Positions 36,086 to 46,850 of a DNA stretch of 64,000 nucleotides are shown here, in pieces. Source of the DNA: Mytilus edulis (Eukaryota > Mollusca > Bivalvia > Mytilida > Mytilidae). The first letter of the stretch is position 1. Every line of letters starts with the position of its first letter. The DNA is taken from contig NC_092346.1 of NCBI RefSeq assembly GCF_963676685.1, positions 92,927,917 through 92,991,916 of the forward strand. The letters are read 5' to 3'. A program made the position numbers and the translations under genes. The notes beneath the pieces were generated by a model. It was not told the DNA's origin and searched no databases. It saw only the letters and a program-made list of their open reading frames with translations.

Positions 36086-39000
36086 CCGAAACAGACGTCA
36101 CCATGGACACGGTGTCGTCTGATACGGCAGGTGTCCCCTCATCACCAGACATGACAAATATCTCAAACACGACTCATTCAGATCATCGTCCTAGTGACAA
36201 TAGCAATATTACACATATTCTCCTTAAAGACATTTTGGTGTTTGATGACACAGTACAACACTGTCGCATTTCAAAATGCGAGACCAAAGGCTGCAAAACT
36301 TGTGCTATTTTAATTACAGATGCTGAATTCACTAGCAATTTGACCAAGAAGTCATATTTTACCAGAAGTTACGATGATCTGAATTGTAAATCGATAAATG
36401 TCGTCTACGGATTAGAGTGCAACCTTTGCGGATTGGTATACGTCGGTGAAACGAAAGGAAGGCTTAACAAACGTATGTGCGGTCATAGATCAGACATAAA
36501 CCTTAATGCTAACGACATTCTATACCAGCATTTCAATCAGCCCGATCATTCCATCGTTTCTATGACAGTTCGCATTATCGAAAAGATATACCATAGCTCT
36601 AACAATCCTAATCTTTCAACGACTCTCCGTAGACAAAAAGAAGACTACTGGATTAGACAATTGGGAACTGCAACACCTTATGGCTGCAATGACAAAATTG
36701 ATGGTATAGGTATTCTATCTAGTCCTTCGTGTAACTCGGTGAATGTGATGAATATTTTCAACTCGACTCCTCGACGTAGACGCAGTCATGGTCATCGTCA
36801 TTATACATCACCTTCTCTGCATGATGTCTCTATTAATGACTTGCTGCCATTCATACAAAAGCCGTTAGGTATTCATCACATTCGCACGAAACTTTATTCA
36901 TTACCCCTTTCGAAACTTCATTCTCTGTTCAATTTATGTTTGGAATCCACTGTTACAAACCCTCATTCAAACCAATACAAACTTGAAGCTATAATTTCGG
37001 ATATTGCAAGTCACAGACTTTTCAAGCAAGTTCGCATTGGAAAAGATGAAAAAGAGAAAAGATCTTTTCTTAATCTTTCCTTTGCCAACAAAGGTCTCGA
37101 TGGCGTCAACCTAGGCAATATCCTTCATCATAAATTAGTGCAATCGAAAATACCTCCTTATTTCAAAGACCAGTCTGTACCAATAATTTCTTATACCTAT
37201 ACCAAACCTATTGCAACTAAAATTTTCAATTACAAACGCGTTTTGCAGGATCTCGATATTGACGACTTCAAGTCTAAACCTCCTGATTGCACTTGTGCTA
37301 GTTCCAAATTCACATATAATCCTGCTGGCCACGTTATTACCGGTGACCTTAACATTGTTAATAACACTTCTCTACGAAATGTGTTATCGAAAGGTCCCAA
37401 ATATCGTGAGCCTAAATCCATCAATTGGAAATACAACTTTAAAATTTTGATGGATTCAGTCGAGGATTATGCCAGGCAATGGGCTAAGCGCGAGAAGGAA
37501 GACGTAGACACTCTTTCCGAATGGATTAAGGCAGTGAGGTCGTTGATACAAATCAGAATTAAGAAACTGAATGGGTCCATCAATGCCCATGCTACGTCAA
37601 TCTTTAAAGACCCAAATGTTGCAAAACACCTATCCGACCTCCATGACAAATATGTTGTTGTCCCTGCAGATAAAGCCCCAAATAACATCGTTTTTGTGTG
37701 TAAAAGTCACTACATCAACTGCTTGATAAACGAATTAGGTATTGACAATTCACTTGGTAACTCAACATATACCCTCACGACACTTACCAAAGAGGAAATC
37801 CTGGATAATCATAGGTCTGTGCTATGTTCCTTTGGAATTTCAACCAAAGATGAAGAACTGGATCTTCCATCACTGTATTGGATACCTAAACTACATAAGT
37901 GTCCTTACAAAAAACGGTATATTGCTGGGTCTTCCAAGTGCTCCACGAAACCTCTTTCTAAATTATTAACATCAATTTTATCAGCAATCAAAGACGGGCT
38001 TCAAAGTTATTGTGAAACTGCCTATTCTAGAGGTGGCGTGAATCAGATGTGGATACTTAAAAATTCAAAAGATCTTTTAGAGTACATACAATCTAACTCT
38101 CTTTCATCTTGTAACAGTATTAAAACATTTGACTTTTCTACCCTGTACACAAGTATTCCACATTCCAAACTAAAAGACAAATTGAAAGAGTTGATATTAC
38201 TTTGCTTCATAAAAAAGAATGGCCAACGTAGATACAAGTATCTTGTCTTAGGGAGGGATAAATCCTACTTTGTAAAGAATCACTCTGATTCAAACAAAAA
38301 ATTCTCTGAAACTGATATTATCAAGATGCTTGATTTCTTGATTGACAACATATTTGTTACGTTCGGAGGACGTGTTTTTCAACAGACTGTCGGCATTCCA
38401 ATGGGAACAAACTGTGCCCCTCTACTCGCCGACTTGTTTCTTTATTATTATGAGGCTGACTTCATGCAGGAACTTCTTAGGAAGAAAGATAAGAAGTTAG
38501 CAATATCCTTTAACTCTACTTTCCGCTATATAGATGATGTTCTTTCACTAAACAATTCAAAATTTGGTGACTATGTGGAACGCATCTATCCAATCGAACT
38601 AGAGATAAAGGATACTACAGATACAGTTAAGTCGGCTTCATATCTTGACTTACATCTAGAAATTGACAATGAGGGTCGGTTGAAAACAAAACTTTACGAC
38701 AAAAGAGATGATTTCAGCTTTCCAATTGTGAACTTTCCATTTCTAAGTAGCAACATTCCAGCAGCACCTGCATACGGGGTATATATCTCCCAATTGATAC
38801 GATATTCCCGTGCTTGCATTTCCTATCATGATTTTCTTGATAGAGGTTTGCTGCTCACAAGGAAGCTATTAAACCAAGAGTTCCAAATGGTGAAGTTGAA
38901 ATCATCCCTTCGTAAATTTTACGGACGCCATCACGAGTTGGTTGACCGTTATGGAATAACCGTTTCACAAATGATATCGGATATGTTCCTTACGTCGTAA

Positions 39001-39303
39001 CTACAATCCCCTTCCCTTTCATGAATATGACCTACCGAATTAGACTATTTACCGGATTTGTAATCACTTAAGCAACACGACGGGTGCCACATGTGGAGCA
39101 GGATCTGCTTACCCTTCCGGAGCACCTGAGATCACCCCTAGTTTTTGGTGGGGTTCGTGTTGTTTATTCTTTAGTTTTCTATGTTGTGTCGTGTGTACTA
39201 TTTCTGTTTGTCTTTTTTATTTTTAGCCATGGCGTTGTCAGTTTGTTTTAGATTTATGAGTTTGACTGTCCCGTTGGTATCTTTCGTCCCTCTTTTCTTA
39301 CTG
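36086..39303 (+). mobile_element. Full-length Naiad Penelope-like retroelement
   Basis: About 3.2 kb inserted in a LINE relic. Boundaries come from the interrupted host ORF: left LINE codons end ...CTTCTTAAGGT and the right side resumes TTATTAAATTTATG, restoring K-V-I-K-F-M. It contains a short leader, the ORF at 36103-39000, and a 300-base 3' region ending TTGGTATCTTTCGTCCCTC. A 5'-truncated copy of the same 3' end sits at 42265-42436. Any target duplication is at most a few bases (GGT/GTT). Confidence 0.85.
36103..39000 (+). CDS. Naiad polyprotein: GIY-YIG endonuclease, CxC linker, reverse transcriptase (intact)
   Basis: 965 residues without a stop. Order: GIY-YIG nuclease at about 94-190 (VYGLEC..CGLVYVGET; Arg120; Glu180 in KEDYWI), with C106, C109, H143 and H149 forming the CCHH motif. 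The CxC motif is Cys396-Thr-Cys398. The RT has VVVPADKAPNNIVFVCK (Cys533), LYWIPKLHKCPYKKRY, FDFSTLYTSIPH (Asp677), GIPMGTNCAPL (from 764) and YIDD (809-812), with an insertion between motifs A and B. An N-terminal nuclease joined to RT through CxC defines the Naiad clade. The frame is open to an ATG at 36067, but those 12 codons overlap the host LINE sequence. ATG 36103 has a strong CACCATGG context and is preferred. All catalytic residues are present, so it may be active. Confidence 0.85.
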   Translation: MDTVSSDTAGVPSSPDMTNISNTTHSDHRPSDNSNITHILLKDILVFDDTVQHCRISKCETKGCKTCAILITDAEFTSNLTKKSYFTRSYDDLNCKSINVVYGLECNLCGLVYVGETKGRLNKRMCGHRSDINLNANDILYQHFNQPDHSIVSMTVRIIEKIYHSSNNPNLSTTLRRQKEDYWIRQLGTATPYGCNDKIDGIGILSSPSCNSVNVMNIFNSTPRRRRSHGHRHYTSPSLHDVSINDLLPFIQKPLGIHHIRTKLYSLPLSKLHSLFNLCLESTVTNPHSNQYKLEAIISDIASHRLFKQVRIGKDEKEKRSFLNLSFANKGLDGVNLGNILHHKLVQSKIPPYFKDQSVPIISYTYTKPIATKIFNYKRVLQDLDIDDFKSKPPDCTCASSKFTYNPAGHVITGDLNIVNNTSLRNVLSKGPKYREPKSINWKYNFKILMDSVEDYARQWAKREKEDVDTLSEWIKAVRSLIQIRIKKLNGSINAHATSIFKDPNVAKHLSDLHDKYVVVPADKAPNNIVFVCKSHYINCLINELGIDNSLGNSTYTLTTLTKEEILDNHRSVLCSFGISTKDEELDLPSLYWIPKLHKCPYKKRYIAGSSKCSTKPLSKLLTSILSAIKDGLQSYCETAYSRGGVNQMWILKNSKDLLEYIQSNSLSSCNSIKTFDFSTLYTSIPHSKLKDKLKELILLCFIKKNGQRRYKYLVLGRDKSYFVKNHSDSNKKFSETDIIKMLDFLIDNIFVTFGGRVFQQTVGIPMGTNCAPLLADLFLYYYEADFMQELLRKKDKKLAISFNSTFRYIDDVLSLNNSKFGDYVERIYPIELEIKDTTDTVKSASYLDLHLEIDNEGRLKTKLYDKRDDFSFPIVNFPFLSSNIPAAPAYGVYISQLIRYSRACISYHDFLDRGLLLTRKLLNQEFQMVKLKSSLRKFYGRHHELVDRYGITVSQMISDMFLTS

Positions 39304-39700
39304 TTATTAAATTTATGTATTCAAAATTGAAAACTGTTTTCAATGTTATACTTGCTTGATGCAAGGGAAATCTTTATCTCCATTATTATACTCGTTGTAT
39401 GTTAAAGATATGGAAGTAGAGCTTATTAATAATGGCTGTCAGTCTTATTAATTTGAAATCTTTAAAATTATTTTTACTTATGTACGCAGACTCCACTGTT
39501 TTATTTAGTGAGAACACAGATGATTTGCAAAATATGATAATAAATGCTGTTAACTCTTCTTCAAAGGAATATGGTTTATATATTAATATATATAAACTAA
39601 AGTAGTCGTGTTTAGAAATAGTGGATGTGTAAAAGTCAATAAAATAAGAACCAACTTGATATATGTGACAATTGTGTATATTTAGGTATCCTTATAATGT
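39304..39700 (+). pseudogene. Non-LTR retrotransposon RT fragment, right part
   Basis: Continues the 35865 fragment: IKFMYSKLKT, then ARESLSPLLYSLYVKDMEVE, NNGCQSY, a degenerate LLMYADDTVLF region, and KTKVVVFRNSG...KVNK. It has many stops and frameshifts, and ends near LGIL-like sequence at about 39700. Confidence 0.65.
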
Positions 39701-39870
39701 TAACCTAGGTTCACACTGCCGATCAGATCAACTCGATGATCCCGATTGTCCAAATTTCCACGACCAAGCTCAACCAATCGGGCCTGTTTACGACTTCTAC
39801 ATGACCGCCATCCGACTGTACACGACCTTAACTCGACCATTCACGACTCCTTAATGACTCCATCACGACT
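39701..39870. repeat. Degenerate CGAC-rich repeat patch
   Basis: Short irregular repeats such as CACGACTCC, TCGACCATTCACGAC and ACATGACCGCCATCCGAC follow GGTTCACACTGCCGATCAGA. The style resembles the ends of the element at 50998-52392. The open frame over part of it is repeat-driven. Confidence 0.4.
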
Positions 39871-42264
39871 CCATCTATATTATTTCTAACCATTGTCTCT
39901 CCTACAGATGATTAATTCTAGCATATAATATAACAATCATCCTACATACTCAGAGTCCCAATATTTTGGCTGAATTGTTTAATCAGATCGCCGATACTTA
40001 CAAATGTACTATCGATATTATTATAGATACCAGAATTGAAATTTTCTACCCAGTCGCGTGTTTCGTCTACAAAAGGCTGATTAGTGACGTTCGAACCAAA
40101 AATGTTAAAACTGCTCAATAAAGAACGTAACTGAAGGACCCAAAACTACCGAAAGGATATACCAAAATGCATCTAAGTACTCAAAAAAGACATATTCACC
40201 AATGTAACGGTTTTCAGGAAATTAAAATTGGTTTCTTACAAAAAGAGGCAAGATATACCAAAGTAATTTAAAATTCATGTATAAGTCAATGGCCAGGTTA
40301 AAACGTCATGGCAAAAAAAATGACCCAAAGGCAATCAAAGGTATACAAACACACCATAGAAAACAAAAATCTGAGAAAAACGAATCACACTTAAACCCGG
40401 GGTTATCCTAGGTTCTCTAGATAAGTTGACAAACATGCTCTACATGTAACACTTGAGGTACTCCTACAAAATAGGTTGATAATATGAAAATAAGAGTAAA
40501 AATATGGTAAGATAGCATACGAGACAACCCTCCAACAAAAACAGGGACGCATAAGTCAGGAATTTAGGTCTGTATACGAACTTCAACAATGAAAAAACAT
40601 ACTGTATCACAAACTATACAAGTGCAGAAAATTACAAATGTTAAGCAATACAAACGAGGACACTGACAGTCTGGTTTAAATACAAAAACAAATAAACGAA
40701 AAATATAAGATATACAGCAATAAACGACAACCACTGAATGATCAAGTCCGGACTTTGGACAGGTAAATAAAGGTAAACATATTTGCGCAAAACCCTAAAT
40801 AATCTTAGTGCTATCAAATGATAAGGCATTAAGCGATCATAGCGGATAGGTAATCACTTATTTTACGCTGAGAGATATGACCATGCAAATTTGTTAACCA
40901 TCGGTCGTGTAAATTTTCTAAACCGGAAACCTGATCGTTAGTGATATTTTGAAAATGAAACATTTTTTTTTAATAATAGGTAGAAGAGACTGTGACCGGT
41001 ACAACAACGAAGACATTAAAAATAAAACAATACTTAAAAATCGTCCAACATAAGTTCTATGGTCATCACCACGAATTGACTCACCCGATTTTTCTGTGAA
41101 CCCATAACTTCCCAAAAGGTTTTTGCTGTTTAAGATCCTTATGTATTAGAAAATTTAACCGATTATGTTATATTCCCAATTGTTACAATTTTATCTTAGT
41201 CGGTGAGGGGTGCATAATAGGGAATGCTTACTGTGTTGATGCACTCGGTATAACTCTTTTTTCTAGTTCAGTTTTTTTGTTTGTTACCTTGATTTATATT
41301 TTGGTAATCAGTCTATCCTGTTTGAACGTTGATAAACTACTGCTGTCTAAATTTATAAAGCTAACTAAAGCCTTCACTTCATATATTGAGAAGATGCTAA
41401 TGGATAAATATAATGTAACACATAATTAATATTCTATTATATCTATTGGACAACAGATTCCAAGGTCAAATTCAAATCATTATTCGAACCAAACAGACAA
41501 TTTCATGTCCAAAAGGAATAACACAACATCACTATGCATAACACTACTATTAATTATATCAAAAAGTAACATAAGCAAGACTTACACAAACAAAAACAAG
41601 TACATACACAATATGCATTATCACGTATATTTCAATCTACAGTTTAACATGTACTAATAACTGAAACATTTCAGAATAACATTACTATAGATATCAGAGT
41701 AATCAGCTATAATTTGTCATATTAAAATATAAATCACGTCATCACAGAAATAAAGATGTAGTTTTTTACGATTTATCAAACATGCAAATAGAGAGCGAAA
41801 AATATGTTCTCACATTAAATAAAAGAATTGAAATAATTTACTGTCAAAGATACAATGATAAATTCAATGTCATTCGGACGAAGGACAACTCGTTAAATAT
41901 TGACGTTAGCCGAAAGTCGAAAACCCAAAAGAAACATAAACAAAACAATTTGAACATTTACGTTATCTTGAATTGTAATGATTTCCGAGTACATGTAATT
42001 GTACATCTGTATTCCACGAAACTGTAAACAAAAACCGACTGCACGCAATTTGTTTATCGACGATTCATTATTTTGTTAGCAACAACCAATTACATGTAAA
42101 TAGTTATCAACGGAACCAGTATTATGATGCAAAACCCCAGACGCGCAATTATGTAATCCGTACATCTACACTCCCTTAAACAGTTAACTCTCCCGCTATA
42201 TAAATGTCCATCTATTGAATTATTCAAGGTCTGTTGACAGTGTTCATTGTGCAACTATCTAATT

Positions 42265-42436
42265 GTTTTTGGTGGGGTTCGTGTTGTTTATTCTTTAGTT
42301 TTCTATGTTGTGTCGTGTGTACTATTGTTTGTCTATTGTTTGTCTGTTTGTCCTTTTCATTTTAGCCATGGCGTTGTCAGTTTAATTTCGATTTATGAGT
42401 TTGACTGTCCCTCTGGTATCTTTCGTTCTTCTTTTG
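42265..42436 (+). mobile_element. Severely 5'-truncated Naiad copy (3' end only)
   Basis: Matches 39140-39300 of the full-length Naiad nearly base for base: GGTGGGGTTCGTGTTGTTTA, ATGTTGTGTCGTGTGTACTA, AGCCATGGCGTTGTCAGTTT and TTTGACTGTCCCTCTGGTAT. Its upstream edge is inside the 3' untranslated region, as expected for truncated retrotransposition. Confidence 0.8.
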
Positions 42437-42600
42437 TACGTACTTGCAATAAACCAAGAAGAATAAAACTTCTTTATATCTAAAAATCACCAGTTAGGTT
42501 GGGTAACCTTAGCTGTATTTGTCAAAACCTTTCGAAATTTAGGGTCCTCATTCCTCTTCAACTTCGTACTTTTTTCGCCTTTTAAACATTTTTTGATTCA

Positions 42601-42645
42601 AGCGTCACTGATGAGTCTTTTGTAGACGAAAAGCACGTCTGGCGT
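42601..42645 (+). ncRNA. Type I hammerhead ribozyme-like motif, near-consensus
   Basis: The order is AGCGTCA (stem I), CTGATGA (core), GTCTTTTGTAGAC (stem II hairpin), GAAA (core), a very short stem III, then GTC with the predicted cut after C42639 and TGGCGT (stem I return). AGCGTCA pairs with TGGCGT, including a wobble. The base after GAAA is A rather than the C of the copy at 58766, which weakens stem III. Minimal-stem-III hammerheads are known from Penelope-like elements and metazoan retrozymes. Confidence 0.6.
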
Positions 42646-42699
42646 AAGTGTAAAATTACAATTAAAATTAAAATTAAAGAGTTTATTTGCGTTGATACG

Positions 42700-42745
42700 A
42701 GCGTCAGTTGTGAGTCTTTTGAAGACGCAATACGCGTCTGAAGTA
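42700..42745 (+). ncRNA. Degenerate hammerhead-like motif, 99 bases after the first
   Basis: AGCGTCA, GTTGTGA (consensus CTGATGA), GTCTTTTGAAGAC, GCAA (consensus GAAA), TACGCGTC, TGAAGT. Stem II and a small ACG/CGT stem III are kept, but both core boxes are mutated, so it is probably inactive. The spacing suggests a tandem dimer origin. Confidence 0.5.
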
Positions 42746-43783
42746 CATAATTTAGGTACCATTGATATTTTAAATTGAAAAAAAGTGATACGAGTGTCTT
42801 CAACTTCTAAATGTGGTTTGTTACATGGATTTGGCGATATTCCATCAGCATTTTTAAAAAGAGTATATCATAATCTTATGTTTCAACCAATGTTAACTTT
42901 TAAAAGAGGTTGATGCTTTTAGTTGATTATTGATTTGTCAAGTGTTTTTAACGGATGATAATTTAGATACACTGACCGATTAAGGATTTTATGTTACAAA
43001 CGACCATGATGATATTGCATTTGCGGAAACAAAATTGGTATCAGGTTTTTTTTATGTTTAATAATGATTTACAATACCTTCTAATCATTTGTTTGCATTC
43101 GTCTCTTGAAGCGTAACTTCACTGTTACTCATATGTTATCCCTCTCGCAAATTCTAATTTTTTTGCTATTTTCACATTTCTTGATCGGTATGAGAAAAAC
43201 ATGTCTCCTAACAAGTTTAATATCTGTTCTCGGCAAATAATTGGTAGAATTTAATTGTGACGTCAAATTTTCTTGGTTTCTTCTGCATTTTCCTATTGTG
43301 ACGTCATGAAAAAAAGGCGACATGCCTGATGACGTCACCTATAAAGAACCATCTTTCTGCAAATCTTTGAAAAGGAAGGAAAAAATTATTAAAGAAACAG
43401 ATAGCGCCACTAAAACTCATGTATTACAATATTTCTCTACTCTCAGCAGTTTAATTTCAATTATTTAAAAATCTCTGCAATCCTCTCTTTTTAAATATTA
43501 AAACTTAACTGTCTCGAGTAAAGAAATATCGTAAAACACTTGTTGCAGTGGTGAAATCTATATGCAAAGGTTTTTGTACTTGTCTTTTCATAATAATGAT
43601 TATTTCACTTGATTGTGCTTCAAATATATCATGTGATGTGGTTAGATTTTATTTTAAACAAAGATTTTTCAGTATTACTGCACAAATGCAGCTATAATGA
43701 CGGAGCTAAATGTAAATTTGTTTAACATGCTATCCGACTGGCGGAACTAAGTTGATTCATATCCAGTTGCAACAACGCATAAA

Positions 43784-43853
43784 ATGGAAGTTTATAAAAT
43801 ACTGCTTTGGATTCCAATTGCCACCTTATTTATACCACAGATAAGTTGCAGCG
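43784..43853 (+). CDS. Signal-peptide first exon, duplicate B (secreted PAN/EGF gene)
   Basis: An ATG opens MEVYKILLWIPIATLFIPQI-SCSG, a signal peptide, with donor AGCG|GTGAGA after 43853 (phase 1). It is paralogous to 29186-29255 and conserved in length, reading frame and splice phase despite clear divergence of the flanks. The phase matches the PAN exon acceptor at 57259/57260, giving a join ...SCSD-RFSYWSRNE. Being nearer, this is the better candidate first exon of that gene. Confidence 0.6.
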
Positions 43854-44129
43854 GTGAGAGGTTTTATATTCTAGATCTTACTGTTATTAACTTGCATTTA
43901 ATATTGCTTTTCATGTGTTTTCAATTTAAAACAAAGGACGAAAAAGCGAACTTTTTTGTTTTACCTTCTGAGCCAGAATTTGACAAAACAAGTGCATTTT
44001 AGTCTTTTATTTTGGATATATATAGAGCGAAAACGATTTTTTTATATATACCAATTGAAGATTGAAAATCTTACTATGACTTAATTTTCTAGACTTCTCA
44101 TTTTGTATGTCTAGAACGCACTTCCAGGT

Positions 44130-44610
44130 TAAACTAATAAGTTGAAGAGTAAGAATGTCAATTCTAATACGAAATTGCAAAATATACAAAACTGTTAAAG
44201 TCATAAGAAACGAGTGACCCATGAAAAATAATGTTATCCAATTCTTGCACCAATGCATGCATATATCATAAATTTAGTCTTCTGTGCACGATTTTATCAT
44301 TTTTTACGCAACCATATCGTATAATCGTCAATTTTTTTTTCTCTCTGTCTGTTATGAAGTGAAAATATGACAGCTACTTAGATGTCGTGTTTTGAAGCCG
44401 AAGTTTTCCGATTGTCACCTTATAGTAAACAAATAACATAAAGCATGGGTATTGAGCACGTGTTTAACATGTACAATCAGATAATTGTTTATTTAAATGA
44501 CAGATACATGCGTATTGCGATCACCGGATTTTTACGAGGAGGGTAACGCTCGGGTCACTATGCATACGGAAAATATGTCGGCGAATTGCTTCCTAGAAGA
44601 AAGCAATCAA
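44130..44610 (+). repeat. Dispersed/duplicated segment, copy 1
   Basis: Direct match to about 48040-48540: shared GTCACCTTATAGTAAACAA, CAATCAGATAAT, GATACATGCGTATTG and AATATGTCGGCGAATTGCTT. Non-coding, and of unknown nature. Confidence 0.65.
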
Positions 44611-45297
44611 AAATAAGTAAACTTCTTCTAATTGTGGACAAATTAAAGAATTTTCTTCAGAAAAAAGTATATGTACATAAGTTGTATAATGAAAACTATC
44701 CAATTTGTTATAGAAAACATTTGCATATTTTTTTTAATTTGAGGTTTCTTATGACTTTAACATCGGTTGGTTGCGTTTTGGGTATATTTTTAAAACTATA
44801 CAACTGTCATTATTGTAATATATAAATGTGTTTGATTTTATCGAGAAAAAAATACCTTTAAAAGTGATCCAAATAAGTAAATCAAACTGGATTCCTGTCA
44901 ACTTGAAGTATACCCGATTCAGTATTTATTAATACATAAAGCAAAAACACAAAAAGCGGTCAACAAAAGCTTTAAACTATATACAATATCGATATGATTA
45001 AGTCGATATTTCAATACACCTTATCGCTATCTGTCCGCCATTACTGGATATCACACAGGTTCCCGTAAAATTTTGACGTCATAAAACAAAATATCTGACG
45101 CCACAACGGAAAAGTGATTGTTGTATGCGTCAAAAGTTCAAGCGGCCGGGTCAGCCGGGATTAGCGATAAGGTGTATTGTCCTAAGCATATAATATATGG
45201 AGAGAAAAATAGCAATAAACACAGACTATCAAAGATTTATATTCAACATAAGGTGCTATATTAAATTTAAACGGCATAAGTCAAACTAAAGGTTTCA

Positions 45298-45770
45298 TTG
45301 AGGATGTGTTGTTCGTTCCAAGAAGAATGTGTTTTTGAGCAAGATTGATACTGCTGCATAATCATTTGTTTCGAATAGAAATTGTTTTGGCTTAAGTCTT
45401 ATCAAACTATTACTTGATGCCTTATCAAGGACGCTCAACACCAAATATTGAAAAGCAGATAATGAACAAAACTTGGAAACGTGAAGATCTACATGACCTA
45501 AACATTCTAAATAGGTATAAAGAAATACCAAGTATCCAAATCTTTGCCCGAGGGAGTTGGAACCTTGGTTTCTTAATAATTTCTTAATTCACCAACAGAG
45601 AAGGGAACCACAGAATGAAAAACCATAACTTAAATAAGGAGTCGATTCGTAGTTTCATCATGACTGGTTTATGTGTCGCCTTATACCCTCTCGAATTAAT
45701 GGGATCCCTGGCGTACTAAATTATAATCCTTGTACCTTTGATAACTATTCAGTTGTTGCTTGTCACTTAT
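45298..45770 (+). repeat. Repeat segment ending with a hammerhead 3'-product-like sequence
   Basis: Homologous to 32425-32900 in duplication copy A (GTTCCAAGAA, AAGTATCCAAAT, GAGGGAGTTG, AATTCACCAAC). At 45707 the sequence TGGCGTACTAAATTATAATC begins. It matches what follows the predicted cut site in the hammerhead-like motifs at 42640 and 58808. Confidence 0.5.
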
Positions 45771-46049
45771 GAATTGTTTGAACATTAGTAAAAAGGTTGT
45801 CTATATTTACTTGTTATTTACTTTAGAATGATATGATAGATTTTTTTTAGTCTTGGTTTTAAACAAAAGCATCAAAGATTCCAGGCTTTTGTTACGTCTC
45901 ACGCTCCAATTCGTTAATATTAAACACACTATTATCGTTTATAACTTTTCAAAAACCGAAAATATCGGAAAGTTCTGTCAATATAGCAAATACAATGTAT
46001 AGCTTTGGGAGGAAAATCCTTAATGTTTCGAAGTTTTCAACTTTTTAAA

Positions 46050-46850
46050 GCAAAGTCGCAAAAATACTAAACTCAGAGGAAAATTCAAAACGGAAAGTCC
46101 CTAACCAAATGACAAAATCAAAAACTAAAACACATCAAACGAATGGACAACTACTATCATATTCCTGATTTGGTGCAGACATTTTCTTATGTAGAAAATG
46201 GTGAATATGTAGAAAATGGTGAATTAAATCTGGTTTTGTAGCTATCTTTACCTCTTACTTGATATGTCAGTCGCATTAAATTCAATTAGATGGACAACGA
46301 TGTGTGAACAATACAAACAGACATAATAGGTAAAAATGTCAAAAATAGGAGTAAAGCAGTCAACATTGTGATTGTGTTTTTATCTTAATCACTTCAAAAA
46401 CAAACAAATATTTAAACAAACATTTACCATGGCACACTAACAACGTGGTGAGATGTATAAATACAGAGCCACGTCATACGTAAAAAAGAACCACATAAAG
46501 GCATAAAGACAAAGCATATTAGCTAAAATAAAAGGCAAGAATGCAAAAATTATCCTAGAACAATAAAGAGATGTATATTAAGTAAAGAGTCAGGTCAAAT
46601 GGATACCACCTCAAACAGACTAAACAGTAAAAGTGAAGTTCATAAAGACAAATAAAATAATAGCATTACACGTTTTCAGAAATTAAATATGATATAAATT
46701 TACAGAAATATAATATAATACAAATGTACAGAAAATGAATACACTATCGCTAATTGATTTTACAACTCAAGTAATGGTTATTCGGTGATGACACTTTCGA
46801 AACCAAAACGTCTACCAGCAGTTCCATAGCAAACTTGTGGTAAAACCCCA
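46050..46850 (+). repeat. Dispersed repeat family, longest copy
   Basis: Contains AAATACTAAACTCAGAGGAA, AACGGAAAGTCCCTAACCAA and ACTATCATATTCCTGATTTG. The same family occurs at about 11745-11880 (plus), 49490-49890 (minus) and 61835-62030 (minus). No ORF. It is likely the non-coding part of a retroelement; the class is not determined. Confidence 0.6.
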
